Assembly: GCA_030248215.1 (NCBI GenBank)
Contig: JASANG010004128.1
Span: 124,001 to 188,000 of the forward strand
Reading direction: 5' to 3'
DNA length: 64,000 nucleotides
From: Enoplolaimus lenunculus
Lineage: Eukaryota; Nematoda; Enoplea; Enoplida; Thoracostomopsidae
Positions 12,566 through 38,894 of this stretch are shown piece after piece. Made by a program: the position numbers and the translations under genes. How positions within the stretch are numbered: the first letter of the stretch is position 1; each line of letters starts with the position of its first letter. The notes below the pieces were generated by a model. The model did not search any database. It saw only the letters and a program-made list of their open reading frames with translations, and was not told the origin of the DNA.

Positions 12566-12839
12566 AGCAGGTCTGATGCAAGTCAGAAAAAAATCGTGTC
12601 TTGATGATATCAGTCAAATTGCGCTAATTTTTTAATAGTTATTTTTCGTGAATTTTGTGTAGACTGGTAAATATTATACAATTTGCGTTAAAAATGTTTT
12701 TAAATAAAATTAGGGTCACTTAGTACTTGTAGCTGGAGTGTATGACGCACATGCACAATAGCACTATAGAATTGAAAATATAACATTCCACAAAGAGTTT
12801 ACAGTTGGATACATGCCCGATGCAAAGATATGTACACAG

Positions 12840-13090
12840 AAGTGTGCAACCGGAGGTCTGCCTCCGGCTCCGGAAGAAAATCGACCTCCGGCTCCGGCAG
12901 AAAATCAACCTCCGGCTCCGGTTGAATTTGTGCCGGAGGTTTTGGCAATTTCGGTAATGCAATTTTCAATAATTTTGCAGATAATTGCTAAAATTTGCGA
13001 ATTATAAACATCATTTCAAACTACCTAATTTCCCTTCTTTGTTGACCTCCGGCTCCAGCTGCAATATTTTTCTTCTCGGGTTGCACCCTG
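12840..13090. mobile_element. CCGG-rich hAT-like MITE with 8-bp target duplication
   Basis: The ends are AAGTGTGCAACCGGAGG and GGGTTGCACCCTG, flanked by GTACACAG (12832-12839) and GTACACAA (13091-13098), a 7 of 8 match. The left half has three direct copies of CCTCCGGCTCCGG separated by about 19 bp. It is 251 bp long with no coding capacity. Confidence 0.8.
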
Positions 13091-13631
13091 GTACACAACA
13101 TGCGTTGAGCTTTTGTTACAGCCCTTTACTTCTAGGGTAATTATTAAGTTCATTTATTTTATAAATTTTATCATTGTTTAAGACACGTCAGGAATAATAG
13201 AGTTGCCCGATTTATATTTTAAAAAAGTACGTATTTTTCGCCACTCTTCTATAAAAATGGGTGTGGGTAGTTAAAAAGTCAACAAAGCGTGGTACAAATC
13301 TATTGTGTTGCAAAAACGGTAGTTGCTTCCCTCTTGTTTAGCACAATCACCGACTCAAATAAGGTAGTAACCCTTAAGACAAAATATACTGATGTCTATT
13401 GTAGGTACAAGGTGCTCGTTCAGCGTTCCATAAAATATGTAATGTAAAAATAATTCGCTTCTAGAGCGAGGATGTTCGTAAAACAATTAAATCAAATAAG
13501 TGTCCAAATAGTGATATTTATGGACGCTCTAAATGCTATCAGGTTGACCACCATAAATATTTTTGGGGATGTGATAAAATATTTTAATTTTTACCCCCAA
13601 TGTTATGTCGTGTAAATAAGCAATATACTTA

Positions 13632-14435
13632 TACTAGAGTGTAACCGGAGTTGAAAAATACCGAAGCCGGAGTTCAACAAAACACGCCGGAGCTGAAGCC
13701 GGTGTGATGGGAACTTGGATGGCCCATGTATGCAACAAGGCCGGATCGTTTTCCTGTGGGGCTGTAATAGCGTTAGGTGGCCCATATCGCTACAGGCTCC
13801 GATCGTTTCCCTGTGGGGCTGTTTTTTGCTTAGGCTTAGGAATATGCTTATACTACTGTTCCGCCCCGTTCTATGCATGGGTCAGTTAAGTAATTAAAAT
13901 GATGTGCAATTTGTTAATTTTAGTGATTTATGTTGTACTGTTAAAATCGTGTATGGTTTTACGTTTTTTATAAAATCTCTGCAATTTTTTAGTCCAAATT
14001 GAGCCAAAAGTTAAAATGAAACGCACAGAATAGATAAACTTTGTAGAACTATGCAAAACTTCACTACCGAAATTTCCCGAACATCCGGCAGAAATTCTAC
14101 GGAAGACGGAAGTCGAATATCTGCCGGAGCCGAAAACAAACCTGCGGTTGTACCCTCAGGGTACAACCGGGTATGTTTGCCTCCGGCTGCGGCTCCGGCG
14201 GAAAATTGGCCTCCGGCTCCGGTAAAATTTTGGCCAGAGGTTCCGGTAATTTCGGTAAGAATTAAAATTTTGCGTAACTGTTTAGCGCGTTTCGTTTTGC
14301 TTTTGTCACAATTTTCAACAAAGAATTTCCGAAATTTCGCGGAAAATTAGCGTAAAAACAAACAACTTCCAAAACACAATGCAGTGTGCAAACAGAGGTT
14401 AAAAACCGGGGCAGAGTCAACAAGGTTTGCCGGAG
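13632..14435. mobile_element. cluster of CCGG-rich hAT-like elements with head-to-head ends
   Basis: An element starting near AGTGTAACCGGAG (about 13638) appears to end at GGTTGTACCCT near 14157, and a second begins there with CAGGGTACAACCGGG, so two termini meet in a 25-bp palindrome at 14145-14169. The second element carries CCTCCGGCTGCGGCTCCGG-type repeats. The outer right boundary is unclear. Confidence 0.55.
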
Positions 14436-16361
14436 CCGGGGATGAAGTGAAATTACTATCAAAGGACACAGATACAAACTTTACAGAACAAAAATATCAC
14501 AATAAAAATTACTAGAACCTTAATAGGCAAAAATTCAACTGCAATCGGATGTCCATTTTCTACCCAGAATTTGATTTTATCCATGCCGAAGCCTTAAAAT
14601 TTATGAAAAAGAGCTTTAAGTACATACTTATAAATGAATGAGAAGCGGAATAACTTCAAAAATTAATAGAAATATTCATTAAACAACTCAAATTCTGGCA
14701 CGTCTGTTACGTTACTGCTTGCTAGCCGCTCAATGAAGACAAGAACAAAGTTTTACCAAAAAACATGAAAAAAGATATAAAAACAGAATATGAAAATATG
14801 TAAGTATCTGGAAGAAATACCCGGATCTCCGCGCAATTTTTATTACATATATATCAATCAATTGCAGCGTATCTGTATGTATATATCAATGAAAAATTGC
14901 AAGATATTTACGTGATTTATTACTGCAATGACCCGAATAAGAGGGGGTGGGACTCAACCCACCCTCCGCCACCCTTCGTTACTGATATTTATCCGGTATT
15001 GCAACTATCCGTTAAATTGTGCATTTGTCTTGTATCAAAAGCTCTTGAGCCATAATACAAGGATATATTTTCGGAATGTACTTTTAGAACTTAAGTATGC
15101 TTTAAAGTTCCGAACTCTACAGTACTGAAACTGAAGCTTGAGTCGAACGACGGAGAATTCAGTTTTAATTTAAGTAGTTGCTCAGAGTACTCTATTTCAA
15201 AAAGTGATAAAGGCCCATTTTCAGTAAAAAATCCGGAAAGTAATGTTCTTATACTATCATTTTACGAAATGGAATAATGTTCGCCCTACGCCTGAAAATT
15301 CTCCAACAGTAAAACCAACGTAAACGGTCAAAAATTGTAAACAATAACAAAATAAGTTCAAGAAGTTGAAATGAGGGCTGCGTATTTACAACAAAAAGTT
15401 CCGTTTCAGATAACGTAATCAAATTCCAAAATGAGAAACGTTTAGGCCCACTGGCAAAGTGGCACAGGATTGCTCTTGAATATAGGCAGTATAGTGCCGA
15501 ATATCAATATAACTTAATGTCAGACTCAGGCTGCAACAGGAACTCCGATTCCGATTAGAATTCAAAATTTTGAAATTTTAATTTTTATCTAACTTTTTCT
15601 GATACGTTCCATAAAAAATCTGCACCATTTATTATTAAATTAATTTAGCGTACCGTTCTATTTTGAAAATAAAATGATGGTAGTTCAGTTTTACACAACC
15701 AAAAAGCCATGCCACATTCTTCATGCACCATTTTTGAAAATTGTTGCCAGCCGACAGACACCCTAAATCAATATTTTATTTGTTAATACAAATTATTCGT
15801 ACGGTCATAAAATTTAAAATTTGAATAGTTCCGATTCAATTCCGGTGTTCCGCTTTGCTGCCTGGTCAAACTAATTAAAGTTTTTACTGAATCAAAATAT
15901 AATCAGATTTGTCTTATCAGACTATTTTTATCCGGATTCAACAGAAAAGTTCTGCAAATACTGCAGCAACAAACTCAATATGCATTCAATTGCTTTCAAT
16001 TTGAGAAATGAACATAATTAGAACAAACTCAAAGTACTTCTAAGCATAGAAAAGACTAAATATTACTGACTGGGTGTAGCAGCATTTTTGCACAAAAATA
16101 ATACTATCGGCTTGACAACTGTCATCTCCAATGAAGCGGCTATCACCTCCTATCTCTCTTGGAGGAATTGGCACCTTAGGGAACCATCGCTATGCGACTT
16201 ATTTTTTCACTTTGTGTAAACGAGATGCAACGAGAATACCTAACAAAGGGTCAATCAAACAAGTGGCGGGATGGAATAAGTACAGTAGCCGCGGCATTGG
16301 TCATTTCAGGTTTTAAACATCACAGACCTTGGCAAAGATGTTAAATATATTTGTAAAGATA

Positions 16362-17180
16362 TCAAAGCTGCTCTTTTTGATGTTGGCAACTTTGTAGTAA
16401 ATGATGTGCAAATGGCGGAGTTGGTGTAGGCTGTGGTGTAGGCAACACTGATGGCGACGGCAACGTCTGCAATTGCATACATGGCTGTAGCTGTATTTGC
16501 GTTTGCAATTGCTGTAGAACCAGTTGTCTTTGAATATCATCTGTTAAAATTTGATTGCTGCTCATAGCAGTCGCACAGTCAAAACTAGAGCTTGCACCAC
16601 TACTATTTGGAAGCCTATTCTGCAACATACTAATCTGTTGTTTTTGATCATTAACAGTAATACTTAAAGCAAGTGCAACATTTTTCTGCAATTGTAGCGC
16701 AGTCGCGTGGCAAGCAATTTGAGCACGTAAATTGTGATTTTCGATTAATAAATCCGTCATGCTGCGATGGCTTTCCGTAGAACTTTCTGTATCGACTTTG
16801 CTTGTGTTCATCGAAATGTAAGACGGTGTATTTGAGCATTCTCTGTGACGAAATAAGTCCGACTCATCATAAAGGCGTTGTAATTGAGCAATCCTTTGTT
16901 CCAAACTTTGCGATAAATGATGATTCTGTTGTTCCTTTACGTGCAGCGCATCTCGATGGGCTGTAATAAGGCCTACTGTACGACGACGCAGCTTTTCCCA
17001 TACAGCCAACACGTCATTTACTTCGGCCGCACTATCAGAACAAAAAACGCCGAAAAGAGATTGCAATTTCTCCGAAAACATATCAATGTCTCGCAAAACG
17101 TCCGAGTCATTTTCGGTTTGGCTGTTTATCTGTGACGACGAAACAGGAGAAGCATCTGATGACAATCTTGATCGCTTCAT
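16362..17180 (-). CDS. unrecognised coiled-coil, Gln/Pro-rich protein
   Basis: An uninterrupted 272-codon frame runs from an ATG at 17180 to a stop at 16362. It starts MKRSRLSSDASP and has a Ser/Asn-rich N-terminus. Two predicted helical coiled-coil stretches follow, at about residues 28-110 and 143-190 (LLIENHNLRAQIACHATALQ and following). After these come a Gln-rich segment (QRQLVLQQLQTQIQLQ) and a Pro/Thr segment (PTPQPTPTPP). The frame and heptad-like spacing look coding, and codon use is unlike the surrounding repeats. I do not recognise the family. It could be a single-exon gene, or a large exon of a spliced gene whose other exons I cannot see. CCAAT-like motifs (ATTGGC) lie 300-450 bp upstream, near 17517 and 17594. 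A possible AATAAA on the minus strand lies near 15775. Confidence 0.7.
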   Translation of the reverse strand: MKRSRLSSDASPVSSSQINSQTENDSDVLRDIDMFSEKLQSLFGVFCSDSAAEVNDVLAVWEKLRRRTVGLITAHRDALHVKEQQNHHLSQSLEQRIAQLQRLYDESDLFRHRECSNTPSYISMNTSKVDTESSTESHRSMTDLLIENHNLRAQIACHATALQLQKNVALALSITVNDQKQQISMLQNRLPNSSGASSSFDCATAMSSNQILTDDIQRQLVLQQLQTQIQLQPCMQLQTLPSPSVLPTPQPTPTPPFAHHLLQSCQHQKEQL

Positions 17181-19055
17181 TGTAAATCCTTTAAATTATG
17201 CTACTATATTGTTAATATTTATCGCAAAATTAAATAAAAAAATTATCATCGGATATATTATTTTTGTCCAGGTATTAATACTACAGGGTCTTTTTGCTTA
17301 CTCCTTCAGCCATATTTCACCCAAACATGGTACGATTTAGAAAATTTTTTGCATATTTCACTTTCTTATGACCTTCCCGGTTCATTTTATACCCAAAATT
17401 GAGTTTATGAAAAATTCTATTTTTTGACATCCCAAGGCCCCTTGGAACCGAAAAAATCGCTCTATAAAAGTTGAACAACATATTTATCAATCATAGCAGT
17501 TTGGGAGACGAGTTGATTGGCGCTAAAACAAATTAACAACATACTAATTTACGACTCATGGTCCGATCAGTAATTTAGTGCCGCCACAAATGATTGGCTG
17601 AGCGCCAAATCACCTTTTCAATCAAAACTTGTAAACCAATGGTCTTATCGCACGATATTTAGCGCCATTCGTCTCAGCGTTGCAAGGATTACATCATGTC
17701 AACATGTGCATTTATTTCGTAAGTTTAATCGATAGCAGTTTTCAGTGTTGTTCAGATGAAGTATCCAAATTCGAATTTTACGCAGAAACAACGTTACAGC
17801 AAATTTGTAGCATCGTAGTGCCTTGGTAAGAAGTACGGTGAGGTTGCCATCGACAGAAAGACGATTAGATCAGATTTTAAAAAAGCTCTTTCCACATAGT
17901 GTATCATGAGCAATTCAGAGCAAACTCTGTAAAATGGGCAGTCCTTACCCGCGCCAACTTTTTATGTGTTAACGTGCAAATACATACGCTAGTAACTAAT
18001 GTAGTGACCCGAATAAGCGGGTGAACTGACATTTTTTGTGTCTCCAGATGGTACCCATGTTATTCGGTTACGGACTGTTATTTATTTTTAACCCGCTCTC
18101 CGTGGTTTCGTTACTGATATATATCGAGTTTTGCAACTAACGGAAACGGGCACAGATTTTTCCGGAAACGGATATCCGGTTACACTCTGGCAAATAGTCA
18201 TCTGATATTCATACTAACCAAATGTTGATACGAACAACGCATGCCGGTGCAAATTATAAAGCGGGGTGTGATGCCATCATTCAGCTAATGAGGGGACGTG
18301 AACTACTTCCAGTAAACTTCCTGATGTTATGTAACGTGATATGGTCTGTTTTACTTCTGGTCATATGCTGTGCAATGTTATACCGGTGCTTCATTTAGTT
18401 GGGTTTCAAATTTTGTTGTTTCTAGTAAACTTTCATGTGTAAAGTTCGCTGGAGCTATAAACGTAAAACGTCATTAAAGCGCAAACTACCAGCAATCTTT
18501 AAAATTACGGTTTAACTTCAATCGCAGGTAGATCTTTTTAGCGCGGGTATACCCGAGGGTAAGAAATTCATATTTATGTGGGTAAAGCGTTGGTCGGGTA
18601 AAAAATCCTTACCCACTTCTAACTCTGGCCATCATGCATCGCGCGTCATAATCATGCAGTGATATTTAACGACTCCAAGTTGAAAGTATGGTGGTTTTAG
18701 TTCCAGCTTGAAAATCAATACGCGATGAAATAAAAACACATTATGTTTATGCAGTAAACAAAGAATGAAAAATTTTGAGTTTTAACCACCACGTTACGTA
18801 TGATTGTAAGGTTTGCTTTAATACAAAATTTCCAGAAATTATTGAATATATCTTCAGTCTGCAAAAGAAAACTAATAGAAGTAAAACAATTGGAATAATT
18901 GAGCGAAGCTCGGAAATTCGCGAAGCGTTTTATATTTTGTACTCTGGGGTCGAAAAGTGGATGGCCTTTCGTCCGTCCGTCCGCAAAGAATCTCGGAAAC
19001 GGCTGAACCGAATTTGATAAACTTTTTTGTTTGAAAGCCAATTATACTGGGGTGT
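17181..19055. other. spacer with scattered repeat fragments
   Basis: No gene is visible. The stretch 18000-18190 repeats the TGACCCGAATAAG ... TTCGTTACTGATAT motif seen at 14928-15010 and ends in a CCGG-type terminus (TATCCGGTTACACTCTGG). At 18900-19020 a sequence with TCCGTCCGTCCG and CGGAAACGGCTGAACCGAAT leads directly into the satellite array. Confidence 0.5.
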
Positions 19056-19059
19056 TAAC

Positions 19060-20060
19060 CTCGCATTAGGGTTTCAAAATTTTAAGCCGTTTATTCGCTA
19101 CAGACTAATTTGCATAATTAACCCTAAATTAAGACTTTCTACATTATTTTAATAATTATTACAGTTACAAGCAATCTAATTTCAACATTAAAGGGTTTTT
19201 GGGTGCGAGGAATCTACATAAACTGTTTACGAACCTCCAAAACTGATAATTGAGAAGTTAGCTAATAGATAATTTGCATACTACCATAGTTTATAAGCCT
19301 AAATTAGGACTTTTTACAATATTTAACTAATTATTAAAAGTAATATAATTTCAGCACTAAAGGGTTTTTACGCGCGAGAAATTTGAATAAATTGTTTACA
19401 AACCTCCGAAACCGATAATTGAATAGTTAGGTAATAGCTAATTTGCATATTAGCTTTATTGACAAGACAAAACTAGGACTTTTTAAATTACTGCGATGAT
19501 TATTAGGGTTTGCTGAAGGTTTTTGGGCGCGAGGAATCTGTATAAATTGTTTACAAACCTTCAAAACCGATAATTGACTAGTTAGCTAATAGCTAATTTG
19601 CATAATAGCTTAATTGACAAGACAAAATTAGGACTTTTTCAATATTTAGGGTTTACTGAAGGGTTTTGGGCGCGAAGAATCTGAATAAATTGTTTACAAA
19701 CGTCTAAAACCGATAAATTAGTAATTAGCTAATATATAATTTGCATAGAACCATAATTGATAAGCCTAAATTAAGCGTTTTTGCAATATTTTACTAATTA
19801 TTAGGGCTACAAGCAATCGAATGTCAGCAATAATGGGTGTTTGGGTGCGAGGAATCGGAATAAATTGTCTACAAACCTTCAAAACCGATTATCGAACAGT
19901 TAGCTAATAGCTAATTAGCATATTTGCTAATCGATAAGCCTAAATAATGACTTTTTAAATTATTTCTCAAATTATTAGTTACTGAAGGGTTTTTTAGTGC
20001 AAGGAATCAGAATAAATTGTTTACAAACCTACAAAACCAATAATCGAATAGTTAAAATAT
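19060..20060. repeat. satellite array, about 160-bp unit, six to seven copies
   Basis: Each unit contains TTGTTTACAAACCT followed by AAAACCGATAATTGA and TAGCTAATTTGCAT. After these come AGGACTTTTT and GGGTTTTTGGGCGCGAGGAAT. Copies of the TTGTTTACAAACCT block begin near 19217, 19389, 19546, 19687, 19862 and 20016, giving spacings of 141-175 bp. Related units in the opposite orientation are at 36040-36430. Confidence 0.85.
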
Positions 20061-20638
20061 CTTCATCCTTACGTTTAGGTTTGTGAATATGCTTATAATG
20101 CTGTTCAGTCCCTGTCCTCATGTTCTTTACATTGGCCAAGACTTAATACGCGTTGCGGTAAATTTGTTGACTTATAAACACGGAAGTATTACTGTGCCTG
20201 TCCTGCAGGATCGGAGTTCGACACAACTGCGTCACGGATAAGGCACGCTACAGTTAATATACACCCCAGCGTACCTGTACCGAGCCTGCACCGCACTGAA
20301 ATACTTTTGAAGGCACAGTCGTTGAGCACGACTCTACGAAAACTAGTAATATGAACCAGCTCGTGAATAAGCAACAGAGTATTTATATTTTACTGTAAAA
20401 TATAAGACAACAATAACGTCAATTTTACAACGTAATAACGGATAACAGTTCCCAGAAGACAAATTATGACAAAAATACATTCTGGAGCTATATCTTTCTT
20501 TCCCTATGGAGAGAGTTCAAGCCCATGACTAAATGAAGAGACAAACCCATTCTACAGCAAGTATGTTTCAAAAATTTTAAGCAAAAAAACAAAATGAAAT
20601 GTGAACATTGAAACTATCATTTAAGCTAATTGACAGAC

Positions 20639-20827
20639 CTAAAGGCTGTGAAAACGACAATGCTGTGTAGAACCCATAGCTAATGCGGGCCGTTGCAACA
20701 GACCCAGTAGCCCATTTTCAGCCAGAAAAAGAACATCAATAGCTCCAGTCAAGCCAAAAGGCGGACCAATGCCTAAAGCACTAAGGATATGAAAAACAGG
20801 ACGTGCGCTATACCGATGCAAAAGCAA
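20639..20827 (-). other. short GC-richer open frame in the 3' flank of EFTUD2
   Basis: A 62-codon frame on the minus strand lies 100-290 bp beyond the EFTUD2 stop. It is richer in GC and in Leu/Gly/Pro codons than its surroundings (for example LGIGPPFGLTGAI). It has no recognisable homology and no supported splice link. It may be part of the EFTUD2 3' UTR or an exon of something unseen. Confidence 0.25.
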
Positions 20828-20927
20828 TAAATTATATAACTGACATGTTTGCAGTTACAATATACCTTGAAAATCTATGAAACCTGAACGATACAAAATC
20901 AAGCGTTTGCAAAATTGTGAAAACACA

Positions 20928-35728
<14,801 letters not shown>

Positions 35729-37915
35729 ACCAGCAAGTATATAACACTGTATTTAACCTAATTTAATCAAATTATAACATAACAATGATGGGATTGAACA
35801 CATAAGTACAATAAAATAATTGTTTCGGTAATTTTATTGCATAAATTTTTGAAGTGTTTTGAACCTGGACTCGTTTTTGCAACCTTTCTCAGTTAGCATT
35901 CGAGCAGACAGGTATATAATACAAGTCCTAGTGGAATTACATGTATTGGGCGAAGGTCGAACATATATACTTATTTTTTATTGAGTCGAGTTAAATATTC
36001 CAAGCTCATAAAGTACAAACGCATATTTTGGCCCGCCTACTTTCTTGTAATAATCATTGAAATTATTTAAAAAGTCCTAACTTAGGCTTATTTTGCTAGT
36101 ATGCTTACTCGCCCTTATAAACTCTTTAATGCTGAAAGTAGATTCCTTGTAACCCTAATAATTAGTAAAATATTGTAAAAAGTCCTTATTTAGGCTTATC
36201 AATTACGCTAATATGCAGATTAGCTTTTAGCCAACTATTCAATTATCGGTTTAACAGGTTTGTAAACAATTTATTCAGATTTCTCGTTCTCAAAAACCCT
36301 TTAGGACTGGAATTAGATTGGTCGTAACCCTAATAAGTAAGTAGTGAAATACACTAAAAGCCCCAATTTAGGCTTAGGAAATTATGCAAATTAGCCTGTA
36401 CCTAATAAACGGTTTAAAATTTTAAAACCTCAATGAACCAGAATCGAAATTTTTAGATTTAAATGTTATGATTTTTTCAAGTTCTATTCGCAAAACCAAA
36501 TAGGTTTTATTTCACATTTAACACAGTATTTTGTCAGTGTAAGTTTGAGTGGCAAAGCATAATTCTCCAAATTACGTGGTTTTTCAATTAATTTTCCGTC
36601 TTTTTAATTGTCTCAAATCAAGGTGGAACATAAATTTAAACATGAAATAATTGATGGAAAAACGCATGTCACCGGAAATACCGGAATTACGGCATCGGAA
36701 TCACACTCGTTGGGAATCGGAATTGGAATGCAAATATTTTCGGAATTTAAGCCGGAATCGGACAAACAGTATGAGCTCCCACTGCTATATTTATCCTAGC
36801 AAAGTAATTTAGGCACAAATCCGCGGTATAAACAATAAACAAAAGAATTATATTTCGATAAGGCAACGTTAATATATCTCAAACTTTTCTAGAAATCTCG
36901 TTTTGAATGTATTTGATGAGCAATGCAGAACTGTTTCTTATATCGTATTATTAATATCGTTGACATATTACCTGGGAAATCTCAAAAAAAGAAAACTTTA
37001 CTATAGCAACAAAATTGAATAGGGAACGCACCAAGAAAATAACAAATATATCTATAGGTTTCACCGTAATTTTCTTAGCCCACCAAGACCTCAAACACAG
37101 CCGGTGAGCACGAATGAAAAAAGCCTCGGATAATCTAGCTGCGCCTTAAATTATTTAAAGTCTTAGCTTTGATTCGACCGCATTTTTGAAAAATGGTTCC
37201 GCGGTTTCTCACAATCATCCGCTGAATATACTTTCTTACACCTTTCATACCAGACCCCAAACCTAAAGCTACTGCACTACAAGAATTGCAGTGCTTTTGT
37301 AAACGCTGCGCTGTTATAAACTGTTCACGTTGCAAAATTACGGAAGGTAGAAAATTATAGGAACTGATCTATTCCTTAGCCGTGCTTAATATTTAAGCTA
37401 GAGAAGATGGCTGAAAGATGTCCGTAGAGACCGTTGCAGGCCTACCTCGCCCAAAAGTAGTTTTGGCCTTCTTGAGTTTCGATTTACAATGAACTGCTCG
37501 AAAATCCACATTTAAAAATAAGAGATGACGTTCTAGTGTAAAAACAGCGCAACAAGTCGCAGCTAAACCACGTGTCTGTAAAATAAAAGGGGCGTAACGA
37601 GTAAAGGGCGGGTAGCAAACAATGACAAAAATTGGAAACAATGCACATGAATATATTATAAATCTTCAGACAGGTGCTCGTATATTGGTCGTCCACGTTA
37701 CTGTCTGTGCTACTGTAATAAAAGGCCACACACTTGGCTGCAATGTGGTACAAAACAATATTGTTCTTATAATATTAGGAGTTTAACAGCGAGTAAATAA
37801 GCGTGTTTTGGCGGTTATTGGCATACGTGGCGTAGCACGTGCATGTGCATTGTGTGCTTAATGTATTCGCATACACACACGTGTACATACAGTACTAGGG
37901 AAACTTATGCATTCG
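35729..37915. other. spacer upstream of EFTUD2
   Basis: No gene is visible. This is the likely promoter side of EFTUD2, but no clear motif was identified. It holds the inverted satellite at 36040-36430 and a CCGG/CGGAATCGG patch at 36665-36770. The remainder shows only short frames without recognisable content. Confidence 0.45.
36040..36430. repeat. satellite units, inverted relative to 19060-20060
   Basis: The reverse complement contains the same blocks as the 19060-20060 array: AGGGTTTTT, TTGTTTACAAACCTGTTAAA with ACCGATAATTGAATAGTTGG, and TAGCCTAAATAAGGACTTTT. About two and a half units are present. Confidence 0.8.
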
Positions 37916-37987
37916 GCCGCATGGTGTAATGGATAGTGCGCTTGACTCGCGAGCTAGAGATCTGAGATTCGATTCCCGGCGTTGCCG
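37916..37987 (+). repeat. tRNA-Arg-like SINE head
   Basis: The sequence resembles a tRNA-Arg: GGCCGCATGGTGTAATGGATAG followed by an anticodon-loop region CTCGCGA and a B-box GATTCGATTCCC. The stems are poorly paired (for example in the T-arm), so it is more likely a SINE head or pseudo-tRNA than a working tRNA gene. A body of at least 90 bp follows before the element at 38081. Confidence 0.65.
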
Positions 37988-38080
37988 TATGTTTCGGAGA
38001 CATTGACGGGGAAAACCATGTGTTTTCACAGTACTTCTAGGATAGGAATCGTCCCGCGTGCAGTTATGTCAGCGGTAATC

Positions 38081-38452
38081 CAGTGTGTAACGGATAGTAA
38101 AAATAACGGAAATGGAAACGGAAAACGAATACTGAAGTATGAAAGTTTAAAAATGTTTTACTTTTTTGCCAACACAATTCGAGACGTACATATTCACTGG
38201 TTTTTCAAAAATTTGAAAACAGGCGGACGCATTGAAATGTTTAAGATTTTGGATAAATTTCATAATTTTTATTTCGCTTCAAACAATAGTAGCATATCTA
38301 CAACGAAAAATTGTGAGTAATTTAGTATATATTTACGTTGTTGAACTTTAAACACAATTTACGCTATTTCTAAAACAAAAACGGATACGAAAGCGGACGA
38401 CACCGATTTCCACCGGAAACGGAAAGGGAAACGAATATCAGGTTACATCCAG
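38081..38452. mobile_element. GGAAACGGA hAT-like MITE with 8-bp target duplication
   Basis: The ends are CAGTGTGTAACGGATAG and AGGTTACATCCAG, flanked by CGGTAATC (38073-38080) and CGGTAGTC (38453-38460), a 7 of 8 match. The terminal 60 bp are rich in GGAAACGG/GGAAAACG. The interior TTTTTTGCCAACACAATT block is shared with copies near 39180 and 48676. Confidence 0.8.
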
Positions 38453-38639
38453 CGGTAGTCCCTTCGGAGGGAGTCAGGACCATGTGGACACTGTTTGGAC
38501 ACAGTGTCGGAAATGTGGGACAAAAAGAGCTCGCACACAGCATCGGGCTCTGACAATATTAAGAGTTCGGTTGGACAGATTGTATAATCGCTGAACGAAT
38601 GTAAGGCAGTTCATCACCCGACAGCTTGTCGACCGATAT

Positions 38640-38850
38640 TTCGTCTCTCCACATCTCTTCGACTCTGACAACTTGTCGGTCCCGACAATTCGTTGACCTG
38701 ACAACTTGTCGGTCCCGACAATTCGTTGACCTGACAACTTGCCGCCTTCCAGTAAGGTACGACAATTCTTCAAAACGAGTTGTCTAGTGACAAGCCGTCG
38801 GGGTCGACGAGTTGTCATGACGACAAGTTGTCGGGTATGATGAGTTGTCA
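38640..38850. repeat. GACAACTTGTC inverted and tandem repeats
   Basis: A 33-bp unit containing TCGGTCCCGACAATTCG and TTGACCTGACAACTTG is repeated twice in tandem, and GACAAGTTGTC-type palindromes continue on the right. The long minus-strand frame across it is a repeat artefact. The function is unknown, and it lies just left of the LTR fossil. Confidence 0.7.
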
Positions 38851-38894
38851 TGGCTATCAGCCCATAACACAATCAAGGAGTATGACGATGACGC

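Larger units (their letters stand above)
10666..16361. other. repeat-rich spacer between convergent genes
   Basis: The receptor (plus strand) and the coiled-coil gene (minus strand) converge here. The spacer holds the 11011-12086 element and several CCGG-rich elements between 12185 and 14435. Around 14928-15010 there is a stretch (TGACCCGAATAAG ... TTCGTTACTGATAT) that recurs at 18000-18150. Nothing is recognisable from about 15010 to 16361. Confidence 0.5.

Noticed and set aside
13603-13897. Overlapping frames on both strands
   Set aside because: They fall in a CCGG-rich element cluster, and no frame is preferred.
19060-20060. CRISPR-like array
   Set aside because: The units are about 160 bp, diverge along their length, and have no distinct spacers. 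The DNA is from an animal, so this is a satellite.
36608-36799. 63-codon plus-strand frame
   Set aside because: It translates a CGGAATCGG-rich repeat patch. No splice or homology support.
37916-37987. Functional tRNA-Arg gene
   Set aside because: A- and B-boxes are present, but the anticodon and T stems are poorly paired, so a SINE head or pseudo-tRNA is more likely.
38474-38872. 132-codon minus-strand frame
   Set aside because: It spans the GACAACTTGTC dyad repeats, has repeated KLSGQRIVGTD from the tandem unit, and matches no known protein.
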